From Bacillota bacterium (GTDB lineage Bacteria; Bacillota; Clostridia; Acetivibrionales; DTU013), in the NCBI GenBank assembly GCA_023426125.1, contig JAFABI010000057.1, forward strand, positions 1-29,628: a stretch of 29,628 nt of DNA, read 5' to 3'. Below, piece after piece: positions 14,498-22,196 of this stretch. The position numbers and the translations under genes were made by a program. How positions within the stretch are numbered: position 1 is the stretch's first letter; each line of letters begins with the position of its first letter. The notes under the pieces were generated by a model. That model had not been told where the DNA came from and made no database searches. It saw nothing but the letters and a program-made list of their open reading frames with translations.

Positions 14498-14942
14498 TCT
14501 TCAAAGCTCCTAAAACAGGATTACCCGTATAATGGCGGATAACCTGGCACCGCAATGCTTTTGTGTGAAGTTTTTGCAAAGTAAAAAACTATAACGAAAT
14601 GTAAAAAAAACAAAAAAATGGTATGTGGATTTTCTTAAAATGCGTTCACATGCTATTTTTTTGTCGGTATTTGTTTTATTCCATAAGAATCCCATGTAAA
14701 AAATATGTAAGAAATATCCAAAGTGTCATGTGGTAATTGGTTCAGGAATTATGTAAAATAAAGATGCAAGGATCAGCACTTTAAGCACTGGCGAAAATAT
14801 AGCTTCTGATAATCTTTTCCGGGGAACTACCTTGGTAGGTTGCATAGGCGAGCAGCAAATGCAAGGCATTTGCGACCAGCCCGCTCCATTCCCAAGAAAA
14901 GAATCGGAAGTAATATTTCCGGTGCTCCTAAGGAGAAAGCAT
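14498..14942. other. Intergenic leader region before the sugar importer
   Basis: This 445-bp gap is strongly AT-rich in its first two thirds, with runs of A and T near 14600-14660. A perfect hairpin GCAAATGC/GCATTTGC (14855-14873) lies about 70 bases before the first permease gene. I found no pair of hexamers with good spacing to call as a promoter, although the importer transcript must start here. An in-frame extension from 14832 is rejected because it lacks a ribosome site. Confidence 0.5.
14855..14873 (+). promoter_or_regulatory. Leader hairpin of the importer operon
   Basis: GCAAATGC (14855-14862), loop AAG, GCATTTGC (14866-14873) make a perfect 8-bp stem. No T run follows, so it is not a terminator by itself. 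It could be an operator-like palindrome or an mRNA structure. Confidence 0.4.
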
Positions 14943-15890
14943 ATGAAATTGGGCACCGTACCTGCAGCTGAGAACAGAATAAAAGCTGTGGAAAGACAGA
15001 GTGAACTGAGAAGCAAGTTTAAAAGACAAAAAGCCGTGTTGCTGCTGCTGGTCCCCGGATTGATCTGGTACCTGGTTTTCCGGTATGCACCGATGGCAGG
15101 CGTCATTGCAGCCTTTACCGATTATGGAACCAGGAGGGATATCTCCTTCATAGGGCTGGACAATTTCAGGCAGCTGTTTATATCTCCCGGCTTCTGGGGG
15201 GCATTCCGCAACACCATGCTTATCAGCTTGTACAACCTGCTTTTTTACTTCCCGCTGCCGATCATACTGGCATTGTTGATGAACGAAATCTTAAGCATAA
15301 AGCTTAAAAGGCTTGTCCAGTTTGTTGTATATATTCCGCACTTCTTCTCCTGGGTTGTCGTCGGAGCCATCTTTGTAATCATACTGTCTCCGAGCCAGGG
15401 CTTCGTTAACCAGATTATCCAGGCTTTCGGGGGCGAATCCATATACTTTATGGTAGAGCCCAAATGGTTCCGTTCGGTGCTTGTAAGCTCTTATATATGG
15501 AGAGATGTGGGCTACGGTACTATCATCTATATAGCAACGATATCTACAATAGACGTTCAGCTCTATGATGCAGCAACGGTCGATGGAGCCGGGTATTGGG
15601 ACAAACTGTGGTATATTACTCTTCCCTCTTTAAAGAGTACCATAGCTACCGTTTTACTTCTTTCTGTGGCGCGGATACTTTTGATTTTCGAACAGATCCT
15701 GGTTATGTCGGGTCCGACGGTGCTGGGGGTGAGCGAGGTGCTGACTACCTATTCCTTCACGGAAGGTCTGCTGAACGGAAATATCGGGTACGCAACGGCA
15801 ATCAGCCTGTTTACGGCGATAGTCAGCACCATCCTTGTCGTCGGATGCAACATGGCAAGTAAAAAGCTTCTGGATGAGAGCATTTTATAA
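14943..15890 (+). CDS. Sugar ABC transporter permease (LplB/UgpA type)
   Basis: A 315-residue integral membrane protein with about six helices. The first is VLLLLVPGLIWYLVF and the last ATAISLFTAIVSTILVVGC. The cytoplasmic EAA-type loop that docks the ATPase is visible as AATVDGAGYWDKLWYITLP. The start at 14943 is set by AGGAG at 14931-14935, 7 bases upstream. It forms a heterodimeric channel with the next permease for an oligosaccharide or related solute delivered by the lipoprotein at 16935-18464. No ATPase gene lies in the operon, which is usual for this family: a shared MsmX-type ATPase encoded elsewhere would energise it (inference). Confidence 0.9.
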   Translation: MKLGTVPAAENRIKAVERQSELRSKFKRQKAVLLLLVPGLIWYLVFRYAPMAGVIAAFTDYGTRRDISFIGLDNFRQLFISPGFWGAFRNTMLISLYNLLFYFPLPIILALLMNEILSIKLKRLVQFVVYIPHFFSWVVVGAIFVIILSPSQGFVNQIIQAFGGESIYFMVEPKWFRSVLVSSYIWRDVGYGTIIYIATISTIDVQLYDAATVDGAGYWDKLWYITLPSLKSTIATVLLLSVARILLIFEQILVMSGPTVLGVSEVLTTYSFTEGLLNGNIGYATAISLFTAIVSTILVVGCNMASKKLLDESIL

Positions 15891-15919
15891 AGTATTTTAT
15901 AAGGAAAGGACACACCTAC

Positions 15920-16000
15920 ATGAGGCGCTCCTTAAGAGGCCGGGCGCAAAATAGGCGTCGAGGGGGCCGTAAAGTGCCTTTGATAGGCAAAAGGTGGTAA
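15920..16000 (+). CDS. Possible 26-residue arginine-rich peptide between the permease genes
   Basis: An ATG at 15920 follows AAGGAAAGG (15901-15909) and opens a 26-codon frame ending TAA at 15998-16000. The peptide is very basic, with nine Arg and three Lys (it starts MRRSLRGRAQNRRRGGRK). Its stop is five bases before the ATG of the second permease, whose own ribosome site is badly placed, so its translation could feed ribosomes onto that gene. It may equally be chance in a GC-rich spacer. Confidence 0.35.
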   Translation: MRRSLRGRAQNRRRGGRKVPLIGKRW

Positions 16001-16005
16001 GGGGT

Positions 16006-16854
16006 ATGCAAAAAGTAAATCCGGGAAGAAAGGTATTTCTTGCTGCAAACGGGATATTTCTAATGCTTGTTTGCGCTGCCATCATACTGCCACTGCTTCT
16101 GATTGTTGTAACGTCAATTTCTCCGGATCACATTGTTGCAAAAAAAGGCTATGTCTTAATTCCCCATGAGATTACCTTCGCCAATTATCTGGCAATATTC
16201 AACAGCGGTTATATGCCGGCTTTTTATAATTCATTGTATGTTACGGTATCGGCTACCATCTTCTCCATGGTAATGACGGTTATCATGGGGTATGCCCTGG
16301 CGCAAAAGGACCTGCTGGGCAAAAAGTTCTTAATAAGGTTTGTTATTGCAACAATGGTCCTGGATGCGGGCATCATACCCTTTTATCTTGTAGTGAGGTA
16401 TTTGGGCCTGATCGACAGTTACCTTTCACTGATAATCCCGGCAGCCATATCTACATATAACCTCATACTGGTGAAAAATTATATTGCTTCCATACCCGAA
16501 AGCCTAATAGAGTCAGCCAGACTTGACGGCTGTTCCGAGATAGGCACCCTGACAAGAATTGTGCTGCCGGTTTCAATTCCCATTTTAGCGGCTATCACCC
16601 TGTTTTATGCCGTTAGCCACTGGAATTCCTATTTCCAGGTGGTGATGTTCATTAACGACAGCAGCAAATATACGCTGCAGGTGTTGCTAAGACAATTGAT
16701 TTTTCAATCGGAGTCCGCTGTTTCATCTCATTCCGCGCTGAATAACTTCAAGATGGCGGTAATGATCATGACCATGCTTCCTGTTCTGATCATGTATCCG
16801 TTTATACAAAAACACTTCATATCAGGGATCATGCTGGGGTCCGTCAAAGGATGA
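16006..16854 (+). CDS. Carbohydrate ABC transporter permease (LplC/YtcP type)
   Basis: A 282-residue partner permease with about six membrane segments. An N-terminal helix (GIFLMLVCAAIILPLLLIVV) is followed by the TSISP segment typical of the family, and the EAA-type loop reads ESARLDGCSEIGTLTRIVLP. The start is uncertain. ATG 16006 has AAGGGG only one base upstream, while a GTG at 15994 would add four residues with a weak ribosome site. Coupling to the 26-codon frame that stops at 16000 would explain the poor spacing. It is 103 bp after the first permease and 80 bp before the binding-protein gene. Confidence 0.9.
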   Translation: MQKVNPGRKVFLAANGIFLMLVCAAIILPLLLIVVTSISPDHIVAKKGYVLIPHEITFANYLAIFNSGYMPAFYNSLYVTVSATIFSMVMTVIMGYALAQKDLLGKKFLIRFVIATMVLDAGIIPFYLVVRYLGLIDSYLSLIIPAAISTYNLILVKNYIASIPESLIESARLDGCSEIGTLTRIVLPVSIPILAAITLFYAVSHWNSYFQVVMFINDSSKYTLQVLLRQLIFQSESAVSSHSALNNFKMAVMIMTMLPVLIMYPFIQKHFISGIMLGSVKG

Positions 16855-16877
16855 CGCGGCGCGATGCGGGAGGAAAT

Positions 16878-16904
16878 CTGTGAGGCTGCATGCCTCAGAG
16901 TTTT
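16878..16904 (+). terminator. Intercistronic hairpin before the binding-protein gene
   Basis: TGAGGC (16881-16886), loop TGCAT, GCCTCA (16892-16897) is extended outward by two more pairs across one mismatch. TTTT follows at 16901-16904. It looks like a partial terminator or an mRNA-end stabiliser placed between a low-abundance permease and a high-abundance binding protein. Confidence 0.5.
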
Positions 16905-16934
16905 AATAAAGCAAAAATGAAAGGGGTATGACAA

Positions 16935-18464
16935 ATGTTAAAGGCAAGGAAGGTTTTGGTACTATTGCTGGCTGCTGCTATGGCAGTTGCTGCGCTGGCA
17001 GGCTGTGGAGCCGGCAAGGCGGCTGAATCCGTACAGACGACTGCAGAAATTACTACCACGCAGGTTGAAACGCAAAAAGAAACTGAAAAGCCGGTGGAAA
17101 AGGTCAAGGTATCCATCTGCATGTCCCAGACAGGCTGGGGCGGGGAAGCCGTTGATCCGGAGCTCATGAAAGAGACGGAGCAGGTCATCGAAGAAAAGAC
17201 AGGCACCGACCTGGAAATCATTGCGCCTCCGCAGAGCAGCTACAACGACAAGCTGAACGTCATGCTCACAGCCGGTCAGATTCCCGATATCTATAATGTG
17301 AGAAAAGCCATGGACAACGTTCAGGTGTTTGCAGCCAGAGGATATACCATGGTTCTTGACGATTTGATCCAGAAATTCCCCAACATTACTTCCCAGGTCG
17401 ACAAAACATATCTCGAATATTTGACGGTGGAAGGCAAGCTCCATGCGGTTCCCATGTATGTTCCCATGACCAAGAACATCTGGATACGGAAGGACATGAT
17501 CGACAAATATGGCGTGACGCTTTCCGATGCACCTACGACGGAAGAATTCTATACCGAAATGAAAAAGATTGCAGGCAGCGATGTTATCCCCTTTACCTTT
17601 GCAAAGTTCCTTGACAACCTGCCTTTCTTTACAAATCCCTTCGGCGCCTACTTTGGCATAGGCAAGGACAGCAGCGGCAAGTTTGTTGACGGCTTCAACA
17701 CGCCTGAAATGAAAGAAGCCCTGTCCTATATCAACAAGCTGTATAAAGACAAAATATGGGATAAGGAATTCCTTACCAACGAAAATGCAAAGATCAGAGA
17801 AATGCTCTATACAGGCACGGCTGCTTCAACCCTTGACTATTTTAACAGGTTCATATACTTTTCGTCGGAAAGTGTAAAAATCAACGCCCCTACGGAGTTC
17901 GTGCCCGTAAACACGCTCATCGGGCCTAAAGGACAGAGCGGAAACCTGAACGAAGCAATCCAGGATGCGTTGTGCATCTCTTCAAAGTCCGCGGTCGCGG
18001 AAAAAGCGCTGGAGGTAATCAATTTTTATGTTTACACTCAGGAAGGTTCATTGCTCAGGAATCTGGGTGTAAAGGATAAGCACTACACAATAGAGAACGG
18101 GGTTATCAAGCCTCTGGAGAAAGCGAAAAACTCAGGCTATAAGTGCGATATCAACGGTTTCTTCCTCTACTTCCCGCAGGTGTCCACATTTGACTTCAAA
18201 TGGGATGAGACGACGGAAAAGCTGCTGCCTGCGCAGTTAAAAGTCAATGAAGAAAGAAATAAGTATCTGGGGCCCAAGTATCTGGTGCCGGGTGGAAAAT
18301 CCGAACTTTATGACAAAAACTTCCCGGCTTACAAGAAAAAAATAGAGGAAATCGCCTCCAAAATTATGATGGGAGCGTCAACCATCGATGCAGGATATTC
18401 CGAGTACCAAGCCTTCTGGAAGAGCATCACCGGAGATGAAATGCTCAGCCAGCTGAATAAATAG
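16935..18464 (+). CDS. Extracellular solute-binding lipoprotein (sugar ABC importer)
   Basis: A 509-residue family-1 solute-binding protein of the LplA type. The signal is basic (MLKARK), then hydrophobic, then the lipobox LAGC with Cys24 as lipid anchor. A Thr/Glu/Lys-rich linker (~30-55) leads to the binding fold. Its hallmark segments include YNDKLNVMLTAGQIPDI and a late LGVKDKHYTIENG that resembles the hinge/ligand part of LplA-type proteins. It captures a saccharide outside the membrane and delivers it to the two permeases upstream. AAGGGG (16921-16926) is eight bases before the ATG. The ligand is unknown. A strong terminator closes the unit at 18559-18600. Confidence 0.92.
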   Translation: MLKARKVLVLLLAAAMAVAALAGCGAGKAAESVQTTAEITTTQVETQKETEKPVEKVKVSICMSQTGWGGEAVDPELMKETEQVIEEKTGTDLEIIAPPQSSYNDKLNVMLTAGQIPDIYNVRKAMDNVQVFAARGYTMVLDDLIQKFPNITSQVDKTYLEYLTVEGKLHAVPMYVPMTKNIWIRKDMIDKYGVTLSDAPTTEEFYTEMKKIAGSDVIPFTFAKFLDNLPFFTNPFGAYFGIGKDSSGKFVDGFNTPEMKEALSYINKLYKDKIWDKEFLTNENAKIREMLYTGTAASTLDYFNRFIYFSSESVKINAPTEFVPVNTLIGPKGQSGNLNEAIQDALCISSKSAVAEKALEVINFYVYTQEGSLLRNLGVKDKHYTIENGVIKPLEKAKNSGYKCDINGFFLYFPQVSTFDFKWDETTEKLLPAQLKVNEERNKYLGPKYLVPGGKSELYDKNFPAYKKKIEEIASKIMMGASTIDAGYSEYQAFWKSITGDEMLSQLNK

Positions 18465-18468
18465 GAGA

Positions 18469-18497
18469 GGGGATACACCCCACAAGGGGTATTCCCC
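18469..18497 (+). other. Hairpin just after the binding-protein gene
   Basis: GGGGATAC and CCC (18469-18480) pair with GGG and GTATTCCCC (18486-18497), with one bulge and a short loop. There is no T tract. It may protect the 3' end of the transcript ahead of the true terminator. Confidence 0.5.
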
Positions 18498-18558
18498 AAG
18501 GGTGCGAGCATGCAGTATGCGATAAAAGCCCAAGAAAGGTTCCTTTAAAAGGAAAAGT

Positions 18559-18600
18559 CTGCAGGGTGGAGGGAAGTCCCTCTATCTTGCAGTTTTTCTT
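18559..18600 (+). terminator. Rho-independent terminator of the importer operon
   Basis: The left arm 18559-18574 (CTGCAGGGTGGAGGGA) pairs with the right arm 18577-18592 (TCCCTCTATCTTGCAG) along about 15 pairs including three G-U wobbles, with a 4-base loop. TTTTTCTT follows directly. This separates the importer from the two-component genes. Confidence 0.9.
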
Positions 18601-18628
18601 TGCTTTGTCTCTTATTCTATAGTATTAT
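18600..18628 (+). promoter_or_regulatory. Candidate promoter of the two-component operon
   Basis: TTGCTT (18600-18605) and TATTAT (18623-18628) are 17 bases apart, directly after the terminator. The -35 is weak but is the same hexamer as in the promoter at 11905-11933. Confidence 0.4.
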
Positions 18629-18660
18629 TAAAATGGGAGTACTATCCAGGAGGTATATGA

Positions 18661-20484
18661 ATGCCTGACGAGCAGAAAACAGGCTTGGGGAAGAGTGATT
18701 TCAATATTTTCTCAACCAAAAAGAAAATAATGCTATACTTCCTGATTATTGTCGTCGGCATATTCTTTATTTTCAATTCGGTTTTTTACAACCTGTATTC
18801 CTCCAACATAAAGCAAATTGTCATCAGAGACAGCAGGACCAGCGTGAAAAAGACCAGCGAGTTCGTCGATATGATCCTTGAAAGCCTTGAGTATACCGCA
18901 GACGTGGTGCAAAACAACAAATTCATACAGGAAGGACTTGAGCCCGACCTGTATGATTCGGGAAACAGCTACCGTCTGGGTTTCGATATGGTAAACACGC
19001 TGCAAAGCATCGTGACCGAAACGGTAAAGAGCGCTTCCTCCATAGACCTTTATCTCAACAGGGACGGCAGGCTGGTAACGTCGGACTACGGGGTGTTTTC
19101 CAACCTCAAGCGGACAGACAGGGAATATTACACCCTGTTTCAGCAAGACGCCGGAAGATTCAAATTGACGGATGAATACAGAAAGAAAATCACCTTCATC
19201 CTTGACAGGAGCTATGAGCAGATAACCTTGATAAGGCCGCTGTATATTCTGTTTTCCGGGGTAAAAGCCGGAGTGCTGGCGGTGAATATTGATAAATACG
19301 AACTGAAGACAATTATAAAGGGAGATACGGATTCCACCAGTTTCATTCTGGATGATAAAAACAACACTATTGTTAGTGCCTATTCCGAAGCCCACAACAA
19401 TGCTATTGCGGAAATAGAGGGATTTAAAACCCTGATGGAGGGTGAAGCGGGGGAAAAGCTGGTCAAAGTCAACGGCGAAGAGCATATATTGGTTTATGAG
19501 ACGTCAGGCTACACAGGATGGAAGTTTGTAAAGGTTGTTCCGGTCAATGCTTCCATGCAGAATATGTCCCAGCTCAGGGACTACATTCTCGTGCTGTTTC
19601 TGCTGATGAATATTCTGTCTGCCGCATTGCTGATCCTGCTCATCTCGGAAAAAGTCTACAGGAGACTGAAAAAACTGATTCTGTCCATGAAAGAAGTGGA
19701 AAAAGGCGATTTTAACGTCAATATCCAGCACAATGATAAGGACGAGTTCGGTTACATGTATAACAGCTTTAACAACATGGTAAGCAGGATAAGGGCCCTT
19801 TTTGTGGAACTGTACCAGCAGAAGCTGCTGCAGAAGGATGCGGAACTGAAGCTTCTCCAATCCAAAATCAATCCTCATTTCATCTACAACATCTTTGACA
19901 ACATGAACTGGCTGATCCAGCTGAAGCGGTACGATGAGCTGGAACCGCTGGTAGATGCGGTGTCCGACTATTTCAAGAAAAGCCTGAATGCAGGGAAAGA
20001 CTTTATCAGCGTATCGGATACCGTCCGGCAGTTAAAGAGCTATGCGGCCATTCAGCAGATAAGGTTCAGGAACAGGTTTACCTGCGAATTTGATTTTGAT
20101 GAAGAAATCATGGATATGCCGATCCTTAATTTCATGCTGCAGCCTCTCCTGGAAAACGCCATATGCCACGGTATAGAGCCAAAAGCCGAAACAAGCGACA
20201 TACGGGTGATGGGCGTAAGGATTGGTGAAAGCGTATTCTTCACTGTAAAAGACAATGGCCTGGGTATCAGCCCGGATAAGCTCCGGAATATTGTCGGCTT
20301 TCTTGAAAGTGAGGAAGGGGAGACCGACAGCTATTTCGCCCTTGCCAATATAAATAAGCGTATCAAGCTGCATTACGGCAAAGAGTATGGGCTTACAATA
20401 AAAAGCGCGCTGGGTGCCGGAACAAAAGTCACCGTGTTTATTCCGGCCGGTTCCCGGGTCGCTCCGGAGGTGTCCCTATGTTGA
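18661..20484 (+). CDS. Sensor histidine kinase (YesM-like)
   Basis: A 607-residue membrane sensor. Helix 1 is near residues 20-42. An extracellular ligand-binding segment of ~260 residues (Cache-like by family expectation) follows, then helix 2 near 308-328, and a HAMP linker (~330-385). The kinase core has His406 in SKINPHFIYNIFDNMNWL, the His_kinase type of LytS/YesM proteins. The ATPase part follows, with the N box LLENAICHG around Asn499 and the G box DNGLGIS. The start follows AGGAGG (18649-18654) by six bases. The gene overlaps the regulator by 7 bases. Such pairs usually sit next to, and control, Lpl-type sugar importers such as the one just upstream. The signal is unknown. Confidence 0.93.
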   Translation: MPDEQKTGLGKSDFNIFSTKKKIMLYFLIIVVGIFFIFNSVFYNLYSSNIKQIVIRDSRTSVKKTSEFVDMILESLEYTADVVQNNKFIQEGLEPDLYDSGNSYRLGFDMVNTLQSIVTETVKSASSIDLYLNRDGRLVTSDYGVFSNLKRTDREYYTLFQQDAGRFKLTDEYRKKITFILDRSYEQITLIRPLYILFSGVKAGVLAVNIDKYELKTIIKGDTDSTSFILDDKNNTIVSAYSEAHNNAIAEIEGFKTLMEGEAGEKLVKVNGEEHILVYETSGYTGWKFVKVVPVNASMQNMSQLRDYILVLFLLMNILSAALLILLISEKVYRRLKKLILSMKEVEKGDFNVNIQHNDKDEFGYMYNSFNNMVSRIRALFVELYQQKLLQKDAELKLLQSKINPHFIYNIFDNMNWLIQLKRYDELEPLVDAVSDYFKKSLNAGKDFISVSDTVRQLKSYAAIQQIRFRNRFTCEFDFDEEIMDMPILNFMLQPLLENAICHGIEPKAETSDIRVMGVRIGESVFFTVKDNGLGISPDKLRNIVGFLESEEGETDSYFALANINKRIKLHYGKEYGLTIKSALGAGTKVTVFIPAGSRVAPEVSLC

Positions 20485-22106
20485 AAATGATCCTTGCGGA
20501 TGATGAACAGATCATTCTGGACGGACTGAAGGAAAGCATCGACTGGAAAAGTTTCGGCATTGATGTTGTGGGAACGGCGAAAAACGGCGCGGAAGCTGTG
20601 GAGATGACAAGAGTCCTGTGCCCGCATATTGTGGTTACGGATATTAAAATGCCGGTGTTAAGCGGCCTTGAGCTGGTGAAGGAAATAAAAAAGTTCAAGA
20701 GCCATGTAAAAATAATTCTCATCAGTGCCTACGAGCAGTTTGATTTTGCCCAGGAGGCCATTTCCCTGGGGGTACTGTCCTATATTACAAAGCCCCTTAA
20801 AAAGCAAAAAGTCATCGAGGAGGTTTTGAAGGTCAGGGATATCATCCTGCAGGAAAGACAGGAGAATGAAGACAAAAGCAGGTATGAAGAGCTTTTTCTA
20901 AGCAATCTGCCCATACTCCAGGAGCATTACCATAACAACCTTATCCTGGGGAAAACCAAGCTTGCGGGAGACTACGGGAAGCAGTCCGGCGTCTATGGCA
21001 TAGATATCGATGAAAAGGATATCGGTGTTTTTGTTTGCGCCATAGACAATCTGGAGGAAACCTCGGAGGAGTTCTTTGAGAAGAGCATTCAGATAATCCT
21101 TTTGCGTATAATTGAAATGATAAAGGAATTACTTCCTCCGGAATATAAGAGAGCCGTATTCCAGAGCTATAATAACGAGGTTGTGACCATATTTAATGCA
21201 GCCTCGGACTATCCGGCCGCAATCAAGGCCGTTACCCTGACGGCGGAAGTCATAAAGAATACCATGCGCAGGGAGACCCGCATATCGATCAGTGCCGGAG
21301 TAGGCAGAATTTACCCTTCCCTGAGGGAGGCGCCGCTTTCATACCAGGAGGCGGTCAAGGCGCTGAATTACCGGCTGGTTTACGGAAACAACGCCGTATT
21401 GTATATTGACAACGTTGAAATGAAGGATATGAAGCATGCCCACCTGCTGGGAGATTTGAACAATGTGCTGACAAACATACAGAATGTTTTATGGACAGGA
21501 AAAGAGGACGAGGTGATCAAGCTCATCGACAGGAAATTGTCCGGGCTGTCCGGCTTCAAAGGCATTCCCTATTATTACATCCAGCAGGTGTATTGTCAGC
21601 TGCTGTCCGCACTGTTAAGGATTATTTACGAGATGAACATCCTTCCCGAGCAGCTTTACGGAGAGCCGGTCCATCTTTACGGGGAACTGTTCAAGAAGCA
21701 GACCATCGAGGAGGTTGGCCGGTGGTACCGCGACCTGGTTGCAAGGGCCTGTGCCGCAATCAATGAAAAGAAGTCTGCCAGGACAAGCAATGTCATCGAC
21801 GCCGCCCTTGAATATATCAAAAAGTACAGCAGCAGGGATCTTTCCCTGGGCGAGGTAGCGGAGCATGTAAATCTGAATCCTTCCTACCTGAGCAGGATTT
21901 TCAAGGAAGAGACAGGGGTACAGTTTGTCGAATACGTCAGAAACGTCAAAATAGAACTGGCAAAGGAGCTGTTGAAGAACAGCAGCAAGAAGATCTATGA
22001 GATATGTGAGGAGCTGGGCTATCAAAATGTGCAGTACTTCTCGACGATATTCAAGACTACCACCGGTATGACGCCCCTGGAATTTAAAAAGTCGGGAAGG
22101 TACTGA
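20478..22106 (+). CDS. AraC-type response regulator (YesN-like)
   Basis: A 542-residue regulator. The N-terminal receiver has the acidic pair Asp8-Asp9, the phosphoacceptor Asp55 in VVTDIKMP and a conserved lysine in YITKPLKK. A long middle region (~130-430) has no recognised motif except a stretch (RISISAGVGR...YQEAVKAL) like that found in other YesN proteins. The last ~100 residues form a double helix-turn-helix of the AraC family, including LSLGEVAEHVNLNPSYLSRI and the ending CEELGYQNVQYFSTIFK...GMTPLEFK. It starts within the kinase gene, with GGAGG at 20466-20470, so the two are translationally coupled. Its likely target is the importer promoter in 14498-14942 (inference). Confidence 0.93.
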   Translation: MLKMILADDEQIILDGLKESIDWKSFGIDVVGTAKNGAEAVEMTRVLCPHIVVTDIKMPVLSGLELVKEIKKFKSHVKIILISAYEQFDFAQEAISLGVLSYITKPLKKQKVIEEVLKVRDIILQERQENEDKSRYEELFLSNLPILQEHYHNNLILGKTKLAGDYGKQSGVYGIDIDEKDIGVFVCAIDNLEETSEEFFEKSIQIILLRIIEMIKELLPPEYKRAVFQSYNNEVVTIFNAASDYPAAIKAVTLTAEVIKNTMRRETRISISAGVGRIYPSLREAPLSYQEAVKALNYRLVYGNNAVLYIDNVEMKDMKHAHLLGDLNNVLTNIQNVLWTGKEDEVIKLIDRKLSGLSGFKGIPYYYIQQVYCQLLSALLRIIYEMNILPEQLYGEPVHLYGELFKKQTIEEVGRWYRDLVARACAAINEKKSARTSNVIDAALEYIKKYSSRDLSLGEVAEHVNLNPSYLSRIFKEETGVQFVEYVRNVKIELAKELLKNSSKKIYEICEELGYQNVQYFSTIFKTTTGMTPLEFKKSGRY

Positions 22107-22131
22107 ATATGGATGAAAAATCAAGTTCATG

Positions 22132-22160
22132 TTTACAACTGCAGACCTGTTATATATAAT
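22132..22160 (+). promoter_or_regulatory. Strong promoter of guaA
   Basis: TTTACA (22132-22137) and a perfect TATAAT (22155-22160) are 17 bases apart. The expected leader before the ATG is only about 30 bases, too short to hold a purine riboswitch. Confidence 0.75.
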
Positions 22161-22196
22161 AATTAATTATATTACAGAGTCTTAAAGAGGTAATAA

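Noticed and set aside
14832..14942. N-terminal extension of the first permease
   Set aside because: It has no ribosome site and overlaps a leader hairpin. A good site precedes the ATG at 14943.
18657..18668. Four-codon ORF overlapping the kinase start
   Set aside because: It is two bases from the AGGAGG site, too close for use. The ATG at 18661 has ideal spacing.
22107..22196. Purine riboswitch before guaA
   Set aside because: The gap is only 90 bases and mostly occupied by the promoter, and no three-way-junction pattern was seen.
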